From Myrica gale (lineage: Eukaryota > Streptophyta > Magnoliopsida > Fagales > Myricaceae): a stretch of 64,000 bases of DNA. This document shows, piece after piece, positions 24,301 to 35,700 of this stretch. The notes under the pieces are model-generated. The model was not told the origin of the DNA, ran no database searches, and saw only the letters and a list, made by a program, of their open reading frames with translations. Every line of letters begins with the position of its first letter. Positions within the stretch are counted from its first letter, which is position 1. The translations under genes were made by a program, and so were the position numbers. The DNA lies in contig OZ005610.1 in the NCBI GenBank assembly GCA_963930655.1, forward strand, positions 18,598,001-18,662,000, written 5' to 3'.

Positions 24301-25231
24301 TCTCCCTTGCTTTTTCTCTTCTCTTTTACTTCAATGCATTGTCTTATCACTTCTTACACAACTTACACCTTCTTACACATCACATGGCCTCACTTATGGC
24401 TTTCTCATTTCACCTCTACCCCTTTCACGTAAATGCCTTGCCCTTTGCTTAGTTTGGTTGCTTTCCAACCAACCTAGTTACTTCCACATTAAATTGCAAC
24501 CAACTTTCAACTTGGTTTTCTCTCTCACCTAACTTATCACTTCATAAGCTCTCTTGCTTATCTAATTCATTCCAATAGCTTATCACCTCATAAGCATGAT
24601 ATCTTATCATGTGATAATGACCCTAGCCTATCTCTACAATAATCACAAGGTCTTATCACCCTAAAAGTTTCCTAACCTATCATCATGCTTGCTTATCACT
24701 ATGATAAGCAAGTGTGCTTATCAATTAAATCTTCTCTTAGACTTATCACATAAATACATAGCTTATCATTGAATATTCAAATGGAAATTCTATTAATAAT
24801 ATAGGCCACATGGTAATAATACATGTCACATATGAAAGATATACAAATATTCAATCCATGTTTTCAAAAGAATTTCATCATTTAATCCATTAATCATTTT
24901 CGGCTTATACAAGAAATTCTTAAATCATAATTCAAATTCTATGGTCCATGAAACATATTAAGTAAATGAAAAATATAAATTTGTAAGAGAGAAACTTACT
25001 TGCAAATTTCGGCTCCTAAAATAAATATAATTTAAACTTGCATAAAATGGCATGAAAATTATTTAAAGAGATTTTATGGAATAAAATCCCATTTTAATCG
25101 AAATACCATAACATAAGGATTAAGCCATACATTGGCCAAAAACATAGCCCCATGAAGAAATAAAAGCTATTACATTGGAAAATAAAAGATAATACATAAG
25201 GAATTACGTAGGAGAAAATCGGGGTCTCACA
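21395..25231 (-). repeat. Tekay 5' LTR (3837 bp)
   Basis: Read on the minus strand it starts TGTGAGACCCCG and ends GGGGCGTGACA, directly followed by the primer-binding site. The same termini are seen on the solo LTR at 4035-6984. It contains an (AT)n run near 22494-22514 and many AT-rich blocks. Short frames inside it are not genes. Confidence 0.92.
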
Positions 25232-26218
25232 ACTATCCACCATCCTTATAATGGTCGGACACAATCTTTCATCCATCTTCCCCATCATATTCCTCTTCAC
25301 TTGGTACTGACGCATCAACCTCTTTCTTATTGCATCCACCATGACGTCGATGAGTTTATTTTGCACATCCATGATGTATGTATTGAAGCATTCTAACAGG
25401 TTGTTCACAAGTAAATCTGACTTCGAATATATTGAGAAATGTGAGCTCGCCCATAATGTTGGGTCCACATCAGCCAAGTACTTGTATGCTTTTACACTCA
25501 TTGCCTTAAGGGTGAGTGTCTCAGCTTGGAATTCAGCCTTGGTGAATGCAGACGCAGCTACCCATAGTCTATCCTTCAACAACTTACCTCGATGACCCTC
25601 GTCTCTAAAATAGTTGTACAAGTGTTGTACGCAAATCCTATGATCCGTAGTGGGGAGGATTTCATAGAAGCTTGAGATGAGGCCCTGTAGTGCAGCATAC
25701 AAAAACTCATATATAAACAATTGAGATGAGGCCCTGATCGGACACTTACACAATTTTTTTACCTTTTGTCGATCTGAAATAAATGTAGCCATGTAGCAGA
25801 TTAGGGTCGAGATCAAATACCAATACATGTAGAAACTAGGAGCAGCTATCCTTTGTCTCAACCTCCACCGCGACAAAAGTAATTGGGTAAATGTCTCGTT
25901 CCCATCTCGACCAACAGCACACAGAAGCTGTCCTTTATAAGGACCCTTCAAAAAACATTCATCCACACCAGCCCTGAAACCATCTCCCATGGGTGCAAGT
26001 GAGAAGTACAACCGCCAAAACGTAGGTTGTAGCTCCCTTTGTGGCCTATCAACCCTCATAATTATAAAAGAACTCGGGTTGGTCTGCCTCAAGGTCGCAC
26101 AATAATCCCACTGCAGAGCATATTGCCCTTTATGCATCCCAAAGATCTCCGTAGATGCTCTTTTCTTCACCCTATATAACTTGTTTTGACTTACATCCAC
26201 CTTCCAAGATCTCTTCAT
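25232..26218 (-). pseudogene. MURA transposase, DDE core (interrupted by Tekay)
   Basis: This is the catalytic part of a MULE transposase, which cuts and joins the element ends. Visible blocks are KLYRVKKRASTEIFGMHKGQY, ATLRQTNPSS and LYFSLAPMGDGFRAG. The first catalytic Asp is in VDECFLKGPYKGQLL. Next come ISDRQK with the second Asp, DHRICVQHLYNYF (the Cys/His block) and LLVNNLLECFNTYI with the Glu of the third position. The stretch between GRDGNE and FISDRQK is poorly conserved, suggesting a frame disturbance. At 25232 the Tekay 5' LTR begins, and the C-terminal exons lie on its far side at 12110. Confidence 0.85.
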
Positions 26219-26965
26219 CTCTTCCCTTAGTGCATCAATTGGTCAATCAAATATTATGCTTGAATTGTTCTAAATACTTCCTCAATATCCACTTTGAAAA
26301 CACTTGGGTATTTTTGTAACTTCGGATGCATCAGTGGTTTCCTGAGAATGATATTATTTGGAAGGTTAGCTCATTATTTAAATTGCATTCATAAACTCTA
26401 TAGTTGCACCGTTCTCACTTACACTAGACAATAACTCTATCTCAATCTTTCTTTGCCTAGTGGAGATCCTTTCCAATATGTATGTTGGCCTCTCTGACGG
26501 CCTTTATGAACACCACAACTCTAGGAACTTCGCCCCTAGTTCCAACCGTGGGTTGTCCTATAATTTGCTTTAAATTTTGGAAAATTGCCACGTGGTCTCT
26601 CTGACTCATCATCTTTTTCACTACAAGACTCTGATCTTAGATCTTGACTACCCCCAATTCAACACTATCCTCCTCACCTTGGAGGTCTCTTCAACAGTCA
26701 CACCATGTGGCTGGTAGCCACTAGTTGGACGATCCCTTCCATCTTTATTTACATAATCTTCCCCACTCACAACCTTATCAAAAAATGAATCAGGTTGGGG
26801 ACTTTCATGCTCCTCTTCATCTTCAACAACAACTTATTTTTCTGTCCATTGCCCCCTTCTTCTTTACAAGCAGTTTATACATTTTTTTCTTCTCTTGAAC
26901 GTGGTTGATTTCTTCTCCAAATCCAACAACATACAAAATGATAATATTTTGACCTTTGTGGCAGG

Positions 26966-27205
26966 TCACCATATCCAATACATCCATATCTGACCTTTGT
27001 AATAAATCAGATCACCAGTTGTGTATCTGTAGTCGCGACATATAGCTTCTAGCTCAAAGAAGGACAAGAAGTCCATATCCCATGGTTTGTTGTGCAAATC
27101 TTTTTGACCTCCAACATACTCAGTGCGTGATAACCTTTGAAACCTTCCCCCATGATTTACCTCGAACAAGAAAACCTTGTTGGTCAATATAACAGCACCT
27201 GCCAT
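26966..27205 (-). pseudogene. MURA transposase, N-terminal domain
   Basis: The frame carries FEVNHGGRFQRL, EYVGGQ, an FLSFFELEAICRDYRY block and an IYYKGQ-type end. These are the hallmarks of the N-terminal domain of MuDR-type transposases. The zinc-binding DNA-binding domain expected next (about 26965-26219) is only faint and out of frame, so the gene is broken between its N-terminus and its core. Confidence 0.7.
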
Positions 27206-28514
27206 GATTTACACAGAAGTTACACGTGACTTATCATAAAATTAAATATAACAAACTCGAGTTATTTAAAGCACAATTATAGTATTGTAAATACAGATTA
27301 ATACAAAGAACTTAAAGTCATACTATAGCAGAGTACTGAAAGTCAAACAAACAATTAAACTATTGGTTTTATTCTCATATATTAGATGGTTGTGATATTA
27401 GTATGTGGAGAAGAAAATAAGTAAAAATAAAAATGCAAATTAAACATGCAGATTATAACAAAAACATGCTAACCAGACACGTGTTAACCATGCAAATTAA
27501 AACAAGCAAATTAAACTAACACATGCTAACTAGACGCCACTAGGATCTGACCCAAAGGCCATGAAAGTGTAACTACAACTATAGTATAATACTGAAATTC
27601 AAACAAAGTCAACTACAATTATATAGCACAGACTAGAATATGAATCACCTTTTTCATCTTGACCAATTTTAGCGCAAAGTCAATCAAATTATTATTTACA
27701 CACAACCGACATAAAAACTTTAGGAAACAAACAACCGAACTAGTTGAATGGTTGGAGGGGACCACTCGAAGAGCACAATGAGGTAGATGCTTAAAAAATT
27801 CGCAATCACATTAGTCCTCTATGACAGACCACGCAAGCACATAAATTTCATTTCAAACAAAAGCGCACGGATAATAACTGAAGACCCACAACTAAATGCA
27901 AACATATGGTGGGAGGAGACCACTCGAGAAAGGGGACAAACACTTCAGTATAATAATGAGAAGTAAAAGCTAACAATCACATGCTAACAATTTAATAATG
28001 GGAAGTACATTACTTTTAATCCTACATTTTCTCGACGGCAGGGGACCACTCCCGGACAGAATAACTGCAATCAACTTGACTGACCATACCAATTTTTTCT
28101 CACATGCATTTCCCATGCATCTACTTGGTCATGACCTTTTCTCCATACATAATCATCGGCCTACCCCATTCACCCCATTCGCAAGCAACCAAGTACAAAA
28201 TAAACCCTAAATCATTTCATTTAGGAGAAAAAACGTAGAAGGAATTTATGTGGCTTACCTCTAACACTTCTTCTCTACATGTATATGCCTACGATTTCTA
28301 AACCCTAGCAATTATACGACGGTGAATGAGGAAGAAAGGGCTTCAGTAGTTGTAGGTGAGAAAACTGTTGATTTTGACTAAGTCCAACTAGTTTGAGTGT
28401 TGTCGAATACCCACAGGGACAAAGACCAAAACACACAGTCTTTCTCTTTGAGGTGAAAACGTGTATTTGGTTGTTTCTTTTCAAGCGGGACCCACACAAG
28501 ACCAATTTCTAACA
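27206..28514. other. MULE 5' subterminal region, no gene recognised
   Basis: AT-rich sequence lies between the right inverted repeat and the MURA start. It would contain the transposase promoter and leader. No frame in it (for example 27998-28210 or 28305-28505) matches a family I know. Confidence 0.4.
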
Positions 28515-28740
28515 ACTGGGTCTTTTAATTTCAACTAAATCAATGGGGGGAGTTTGGTGTTTGCATGAAGTGTGTGCTCACGTGGGACAAAAAACGTACG
28601 ACGGTAACAGGAAATTTGGGTTCAAAATGGATTGCAAGAGTTACGTACGATTTTAGTGCCGAGTTACCATAAGTTCAAGTTCAGGGGGCTTTTTTGGGAT
28701 AATGGTATAGTTCGTGGGGTGGGGGTATATGTAATTAACC
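28515..28740 (-). repeat. MULE right terminal inverted repeat
   Basis: Inverted partner of 8537-8760. It ends at TTAACC directly before the target duplicate ATTTTTAAA. Confidence 0.85.
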
Positions 28741-29030
28741 ATTTTTAAACAATGTTGGCATATTATTGGTGCTGATGTTATAGAGATGGTGAGCAATGTT
28801 TTCTCGACTGGTTATTGCTTATGGAGATGAATCATACAAACATCGCCTTAATTCCAAAGATTGATAATCCGACTCTTATTCGGCAATATAGGCCTATTAA
28901 CCTGTGTAATGGATCTTACAAAATTATTGCTAAGATTTTGGCGAACTGGCTGAGGCTTGTATTTCAGAAGCTTGTATCCCCCTATCAAGCTGCTTTCATC
29001 CCTGGTAGAACCATTCAAGAGAACTCGGTG
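28741..29030 (+). mobile_element. LINE piece 3: first RT motifs
   Basis: After the MULE the LINE ORF2 continues: QCWHIIGADVIEM, NHTNIALIPKIDNPT, YRPINLCNGSYKI and SPYQAAFIPGRTIQENSV. These are the N-terminal fingers and first motifs of an L1 reverse transcriptase. Removing the MULE and one nine-base target copy restores the frame from GLFFK into this piece. It stops at about 29030 where Tat-type sequence begins. The catalytic A-DD palm motif that should follow is missing from the window. Confidence 0.9.
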
Positions 29031-29075
29031 ACGGCACCAACTGAGGAATCAGTTGATTTATGGTCAACACGCCCC

Positions 29076-29407
29076 TGTCAGTTCTTTTGGTGATTTGTTT
29101 CAACTGATGCGCATCATTTCATCATGCCCTGAATAGTCTGTTGCATTTAACGAAGTAGCCTTATGAAGTCTGATGACTCATAGATTTGCACGCCATATTC
29201 GGTTTTTTCTAGACAGTTGTTACCAAATATGGTTTATGTTTCCTTCGTCAGTAATTTGTAGCTTCTGTTTTGTTGGTTTATTATTAGCAAAAGTGCAATT
29301 TCAATCGAGTTGTAGTCGTATGATTTAATTTAAATGAGATACTTTGTTTCATGTCAGACAACCCGTAAAAGGAACTTTTATTAAATAAAAGTTAGTTTTA
29401 TTAATCA
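29076..29407. other. Unassigned, 3' flank of the F-box relic
   Basis: AT-rich sequence without an open frame. It could be the 3' flank of the F-box gene. It does not match the Tat LTR at 37892-38379 by eye. Confidence 0.3.
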
Positions 29408-30107
29408 CTAGAAATGAAATAAAGCATCCGGACTAGGCCATTGCCTCAACATGTACTCATAAAAGTGTTTGAACACCTTATTTACATAACATGTTTTGCA
29501 AAGGGTTATGCTTTTGCTTTTCCTTTCGCGGTCCGCCATGAAGGGTGGGATGTAGCCATATGGACAGGGAAGGTAATTGTCCACATGGAAAATCATCCCT
29601 TCGTATTTGAGGTGGTACCTTAGCCAACCTTCCACCTTCCTCATCAGCATCCTCATTCCTTTTCTCCCAAGCTGTATTCTTACGCTCGAGATGATTTTCC
29701 AAACTTATTGACGGAACATTTCCTCTACCGCTGCATGGTAGAGGATTACCAGGAAGTAACAGACTAATTTATGCGCTTTCGATGCAGTCCTTCGTAGCGA
29801 GTTGACGACCTCGGGATTGGCCCCTTCTTTGCTATCATCGGGCAGCCTCCATAAACACCTTGTGAAGGTTTCCCAATTCTCAGCAAGGTTCAATGACTAG
29901 GTACCAGATATCGGTTGGCTGCCAAATGGTTGAGTAATCTTCGAGATTCATCCTTTTATAGGATAAATCATTCGAAACTGCATGATAAAACTCTTTGGAT
30001 ACCAGTTTAAAATTTTTCCAATTCTCAACACTTTGCTTCATTGTGTAGCTAGCAATGATGGTGAGGACGTCGAGAGGGAGGTAAGGGAGTTGATTGTTTT
30101 CACCCAT
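29408..30107 (-). pseudogene. F-box protein relic (At1g67623 / At2g35280-like)
   Basis: The minus strand starts MGENNQLPYLPLDVLTII and runs through NWKNFKLVSKEFYHAVSND and SYKRMNLEDYS. This is the F-box pattern LP-D-L-I ... N-K-VSK-F, which in the family binds SKP1 in SCF ubiquitin ligases. After about 75 residues the frame shifts, and the next part (NWETFTRCLWRL, GANPEVV, HKLVCYFLVILYH) resembles the middle region of this F-box subfamily. A stop follows it, then a last frame (29656-29408). A TATAAAA box lies at 30163-30169, about 60 bp before the ATG. At least one frameshift and one stop make it a pseudogene. Confidence 0.55.
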
Positions 30108-30169
30108 TTTTGTTGAAATTGCTCTCTGCTCTTTTTTACCATCCTCGGAGGCTGGTTTGTCCTTTTATA

Positions 30170-30848
30170 GACATTGTTGCCGACGTGCCCAACTGATCGT
30201 GGACTTCATAGGTGCGTTCTGGGCAATAATGTCACTTGATTTTCAAATTTATTTCGGCATGTTCTTGAATTTTCCTGAAAAAACGCTTTGCTTGCCTCCC
30301 GCAATGATGGGTATTTTAGTAATCCGGAGTGGTTACCTACTTTTTCACAGGGATGTATGAGATCGTGATTTGGTGGGCATCACTTCGGGATTTTCGAAAA
30401 ATGTTTGACGTGTTGTATTATGTATTTGGATCATCCTTCAATTAGCCACACCATTGATGTTGCCCTCCTACGTGACTCTTGGGCTGTAGGTTTAATTGGC
30501 ATCATTTCAAACTTCTCAAGGAGTCTTTTGAAACGGTGCGTCTTTATCGAGGGCATTCTAGTCATTAGGCCTTTCCTATTTAGGTCTGCTTTCTCAATTT
30601 ATCAGTCTTTATGCCCTTTTCTTGTTTTCCAAGCTTCTCTTCTTTCTTTCTGGTTCTTCCATTCTTCCTTACTTGTCTTTTTGCTTCTGTGCAATGGCCA
30701 ATATTGGTCATTCTTCGAGTGGAGTTCTTGTGGTTTTATACACCCATTTGCCCTTTTATCTTGAGTTCCTAATCCTCGTAATTAGAACGTTTCCCCTATC
30801 TCTTCCTATCCCGATAATTGTAAGGTATGGCATGAACACTATTTTTTC
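30170..30848. other. Unassigned between F-box relic and antisense frame
   Basis: Open frames at 30405-30764 and 30622-31056 (+) are Phe/Leu-rich and not recognised. The stretch may hold the promoters of the two divergent units (F-box relic on minus, antisense Tat frame on plus). Confidence 0.3.
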
Positions 30849-31480
30849 ATGTCTAGTTCTGGATGGGAACGTTTTCCCTGCGAAGAGGAGAAGAGTAACT
30901 CATCCTTGTGCTGGACATTTGGCATCATCCCGGTTCATCATAAAAAAGAAGTTTCAGACTTCACTTCAGAGGGGATGGCCCGTGTTAATGCCATTACTAG
31001 GATTGGCTCCATGGACTGGAGTGTTATGGTCAACAGAGAGAGCAAAGGTCTCTTAGGGTATACTGTACTTGATCCTCTTTCTAAGGTGAATCCTCCTCTT
31101 CAGATTGGTAAGAGTTCCCGCGACCGTTATTTAGGTGGCGGTTCTTCAAAACGAAGGTATTCTTGTGAGGTTGAGGGCCCTTCCCATCACTCCTCGTCCA
31201 AGAAGAGGAAGACGTCTCCTCCCGTTCCTTCTGATGTCAAAGGAGATGAGCATGAGGCTCCTTTGTGCCGTTGGCGTTCGAGGCGCAGGGCGGACAATGG
31301 TTGGTGTTTCTTGTTGCGAATTCTTTCTTTTTCCCTTTTCCTTGTGGATATGTTGTAACTTTGCCATTTGTTTATAGGTTTTGAGGACGTACCTCGTATG
31401 TTTAGCCCTATTTTTGGGGTTCGTATGGAGGCGACTGATCCTGAAGTGAAGGATATTCTCGAGGTTGGGCTCCTCATTTT
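30849..31480 (+). other. Antisense open frame of the Tat-type element (fossil)
   Basis: The frame on the + strand opposes gag-pol and lies beyond the pol end, the position of the antisense gene known in Tat-type elements. It starts MSSSGWERFPCEEEK, is rich in Ser/Lys/Arg in the middle, and continues in pieces to about 31480. Identity with the family's known antisense protein could not be confirmed by eye. It is broken. Confidence 0.4.
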
Positions 31481-32039
31481 GATCTTGTATTAACAGACCC
31501 TTCCTCTATTCTTGGTGGGCCATCTTTATCCCCTGGAGGTTTGGGGGGAACCCCCAGCCCACTCACCACACTGACATCGGATCTGCCTGAAACCCCTATG
31601 GCGGATCGCTCGGAGGTTGGTGGTGAGGATAGGCCTTGGAACCATTGTTGTTGGTAGCTCAGGTATTCATATACCCAAACCGCTTGATGTGCCTAGTGGG
31701 CAGGCGATCTCGAAGAGTCTGACTCTGAACTTCCAACCTCCCCTGCATGGCGTTCGAGGACGTATGCCCAACCTCTTTTGATTGAATAGCTGATGAGGGA
31801 TTCTCTGTTGCTTCCCTCCATATAAAAGTTGACAAGATCGTGCAGGATCTTTCTCATAGCGTGACGATGCTTGCTGCCCTTGAACATCTGTGACTTGGTT
31901 TCTTATATATTGAATTCAGTTGAATTTGATACTTGATCATCAATTGAATTCTATTTTTTAAATGCGGTCCGGACCAGACCGGATTTGCACCACTAGGACC
32001 ACAAATCAGGTCCGATCCTGATTTTTCGAGGTAGTCTTG

Positions 32040-32700
32040 GGACTTTGTTTTGGATATGATTAGGAACATGGGTTCTCCGAGGTCGTCTTACTCTTGAGGA
32101 GACTGAGAACCGTAGTTCTCCTAAGTCTTTTGTTTTGGATGTGACTGGAAACCGAGATTCTCCGAGATCGACTTACTCTTGAGGAGACTGGGAACCGTAG
32201 TTCTCCTAAGTCTTTTGTTATAGATGCGACTGGGAACCGAGGAGCTCCGAGGTCATCTTACTCTTGAGGAGACTGAGAACCGTAGTTCTTCTAAGTCTTT
32301 AGTTGTGGATGCTACTGGGAACCGAGGTCCTTCGAGGTCGTCTTACTCTGGAGGAGACTGGGAACCATAGTTCTCCTAAGTCTTTTGTTGTGGATGCGAC
32401 TAGGAACTGAGGTCCTCCGAGGTCGTCTTACTCTCGAGGAGAATGGGAACCGTAGTTCTCCTAAGTCTTTTGTTGTGGATGCGACTGGGAATCGAGGTTT
32501 TTCGAGGCGTCTTACTCTTGAGAAGACTGGGAACCGAAGTTCTCCTAAGTCTTTAGTTGTGGATGCAGCTGGGAACCAGGGTCCTCCGAGATTGTCTTAC
32601 TTTTGAGCAGACTGGGAACCGTAGTTCTCCTAAGTCTTTATTTATGGATGCGTCTAGGAGCCAAGGTCCTACAAGGTCGTCTTACTTTTGAGCTGACGAA
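32040..32700. repeat. Tandem repeat, about 85-bp unit, about eight copies
   Basis: The motif GTAGTTCTCCTAAGTC recurs at 32112, 32198, 32282, 32367, 32452, 32536 and 32621, that is every 84-86 bp, with partial units at both ends. It lies between the pol end and the 3' end of the Tat-type element. Tat/Ogre elements are known to carry such arrays, and these can seed satellites. Confidence 0.9.
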
Positions 32701-35700
32701 TATACTCCATTGTCGTTTTTTTGGCAAGCAATTTTGAAGAGAATTTCAGATTTTCATTTATAGGGAATAGTAATCAAAACATCAGTGCATAAAATAAGTG
32801 TAAATACATGGCGATAGATAAAACCGACGTGCCTTATGTGTAATATTTTCTAAGGTACATCGAGTTCCATGGATGTTGTAGTGTTCTTCCTTGAAGGTCC
32901 TCCAAATAGTATTTTTCTGGTCGCTTAGACCCAACAACATGATATGGGCTTTCTCAGTTTGGGTGTAGCTTGCCTTGTCATGGATCCTTCATTCTGGGCT
33001 ACATATTTTTGAGGACTAAGTCTCCTGGGATAAAATGATGTGTCCTAACCTTGGCATTATAATAATTCGTAATTTTTTGCTTGTATGCTTCCATCTTGTG
33101 CCGCATTTCTTCTCTTCTTCCTTCTAATAGGTCAAGATCTAGCTTATTCTTTTCTTCGTTACTTTTGTGTGTGAAAATCATCACCCGCGGTGAGAGAGCT
33201 CCTATTTTAACCGAGACAACAACCTCGGTTCCATAGGTGAGAGCGAATGAGGTCTCCCCTGTGGGTATTCTGATAGTGGTGTGATATGCCCCATAATACT
33301 CTTGGTAGTTCTTCTTCCCACGAACCCTTGTGATTGTATAGCTTTGTTTTGATGAGATCTTCAGTAGTGATCAGTTTGCTAATTCTACCTACCCATTGGC
33401 TTGCAGATAATACAGAGACGAGTAGTGGTTCTCAATATTGAGTTCTTCATAGAAATCCCGGAAATTCTTGTTGTCGAACTGTTTGTCATTCGCTAATAGT
33501 TCGACAACAAGAATTTTCGGGATTTCTATGAAGAACTCAATATTAAGAACTACTACTCGTCTTCGTATTATCCGCAAGCCAATGGCTCGACTTCCACCCA
33601 TTTGGTAAAATATTCGATGGCAACTATTAAGAATGGGAAAGGACCAAGGATCTCGATTCCCCACTGCATGAAGGGATATGGGGTACAGATAATCGTCATC
33701 TTCTATGCTAGAGTATTTATGAGGTTAGCAAATTTTTGTCATTTCTTGCATTTTCGCACTATATCTTCTGCATCGATATGCAAGGTGGGATGGAAGAATC
33801 CAGCTCGAATGACCTATTGGGGCAAAGTTCTTACTCCTGAATGGTTTCTGCATATCCCTTCATGTACTTCCCGAAGTGCGTAGTCTGCATCTCGGGTGTT
33901 GAGGCAACTCAGTAGTGGTTTAGAGAGGCTTCAACAATATAAATTCCCATCTATGATGGTATACCGCAGTGCTATCCTTTTGAACTTTTGCTTTTACTGT
34001 TTATCAACACCGGGATCTTCCCCACGTAGTATCTTCATAATCGGTAATCGTCAGTCACTAGGTTCCACTTCTTCAATCGTATGAATCTCGGATAGCACTC
34101 CGGTAGATTTGTATGACACCCCGTCCTACATCTTAGCAGATCCCGATACCTCAGTTGCTAATGCATTAGCTCGAGCATTTTGATCTCGGGGAATGTGCTA
34201 GATTTCGAAGGCTTCCAAGCGTTCTTTAATCTCCAACGCGTGCTTTAGTTAAGTCGTCTTTCTTTCATCCCAAGCTTCAAAGTTTCTCGTGACTTGCCCC
34301 ACCACTAATTGAGCGTCTAAATGTATGCTAAGATACTTTCCTCCTAGAAGTTATGTTCTGAGGATGACAGTTATAAGAGCTTTATATTCAGCTTCGTTCT
34401 TAGTGGGTGAGTATTCAAGCTTGATTCCAAACTTGATTCTCTCTTCTTCATGTATCTAAATAACTACCCTCACGCCCCCTACCTCGCGGTTGGATGACCC
34501 ATCTATATAGATCTCCCATGGCTTTGGTTTGGGGGTTTCTTCTTGGGATGCCGAGGTTGTAAGTTTCGTGACAAAGATGGCCATTGCTTGTCCCTTAATT
34601 GCAGTCTGTGGTCGGTATTCTATGTCAAATTCTCGGAGCTCTACGGACCATTTGACCAATCTTCCTGAGGCATCCGGTTTGCCCAAGTTTTGGTGCAACG
34701 GTTGATCTGTATAATGACTATAGGGTGTCCTTGAAAGTATGGTCTCAACTTTCTTGCCGAGATGATAATAGCTAGTGCCAGCTTGTCGATGCCAGGATAT
34801 CTGGGTTCAACTCCTTGTAATGCTTTCCTTACATAGTATATCGGTCGCTGAATGCCATTGTCGTCTCTTATGAGTGCGGTGCTCACTGCTACAGCCGAGA
34901 TGGCAAGGTATAGATAAAAAAGTTCTCCTCGCACAGGGGAACTTAGAAGTGGAGGATTCACGAGGTAGTTCTTTAATTCTTCAAATGTTGTTTGATATTC
35001 TTCTGTCCATTCGAAGGCTTTCCAGAGTGTTTTGAAGAGTGGCAGACATTTTTTCGTGGCACGAGCAACGAATTTCTTCAAGGTGGCTATCTGTCCTGTG
35101 AGTCGTTGCAATTCCTTGACATTCTTTGATTACTGCAAATCTAGGATGACCTTGATTTTTTCTGGATTGACTTCAATCCCTCGTTGGGATATAAGGAATC
35201 TTAAAAATTTCCAGGAGGATATGCCAAAGGCACATTTTTTCGGGTTCAAACACATTTTGTAAGCTCGAAGTACATCGAAGGGTTTGGCAAGGTCGGTGAC
35301 GTGTTGTGCTGATTCACGTGTTATAACCAGCAGATCTTCAACGTAGTCTTTCATATTGCGCCCTATTAGATTCTAGAACATCAGGTTAACCAGCCTTTGA
35401 TAAGTAGCACCCGCATTTTTCAAGCCAAAAGACATTAGCCAATAACAGTAAGTCTCGTGATCTGTTATAAACGAGGTACACTCTTTGTCCGATGTATTCA
35501 TTATGATCTGATTGTATCCTGAGAAGGAGGCCATAAAGCTTAAGAGTTGATGTCCCACCGTTGAATCTACTAAGGATTCAATTCTCAAGAGTCGATAACA
35601 ATCCTTTGGACAAGCTTTGTTCAGATCGGTTTAATCCATGGACATTCGCCTTCTTCACCATGACTACATTTTCCAACAAGCTGAGATAATTAACTTCCCT

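Larger units (their letters stand above)
12111..25231 (-). mobile_element. Ty3/gypsy chromovirus, Tekay/Del-type, very young
   Basis: A 13.1-kb LTR retrotransposon fossil on the minus strand, inserted in the MULE transposase. Its parts are the 5' LTR (21395-25231), a Met-tRNA-type primer site (TGGTATCAGAG) at about 21379-21389, gag and pol (about 16755-21244), an extra frame (15714-16589), a polypurine tract at about 15674-15690, and the 3' LTR (12111-15673). Pol domains run protease, RT, RNase H, integrase and a C-terminal chromodomain, which place it in the Tekay/Del chromoviruses. Over the 3563 bp both LTRs share I saw about five differences, so insertion is recent (of order 0.1 million years or less at usual plant rates). 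It looks nearly whole, with a handful of breaks and an incomplete outer end of the 3' LTR. Confidence 0.92.
8537..28740 (-). mobile_element. Mutator-like element (MULE), with nested LTR elements
   Basis: The element starts GGCTTAATTGG and ends (reverse strand) GGTTAATTACA. Long terminal inverted repeats extend about 225 bp each (8537-8760 and 28515-28740) at roughly 80 percent identity by eye. Flanking nine-mers TTTTTTAAA (8528-8536) and ATTTTTAAA (28741-28749) match at eight of nine positions, the duplication length expected for Mutator. It encodes a MURA-type transposase on the minus strand and a GRF-type zinc-finger protein on the + strand. Without the nested Tekay element it would be about 7.1 kb. 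The transposase is damaged, so it is probably immobile unless helped in trans. Confidence 0.9.

Noticed and set aside
12111-25231. Reading the two large blocks 12111-15673 and 21669-25231 as a segmental or assembly duplication
   Set aside because: They are bordered by a polypurine tract and a primer-binding site and enclose gag-pol, so they are LTRs.
32040-32700. Second regularly spaced repeat array, CRISPR-like at first sight
   Set aside because: The whole 85-bp unit repeats, with no unique spacers; it is a retroelement tandem array.
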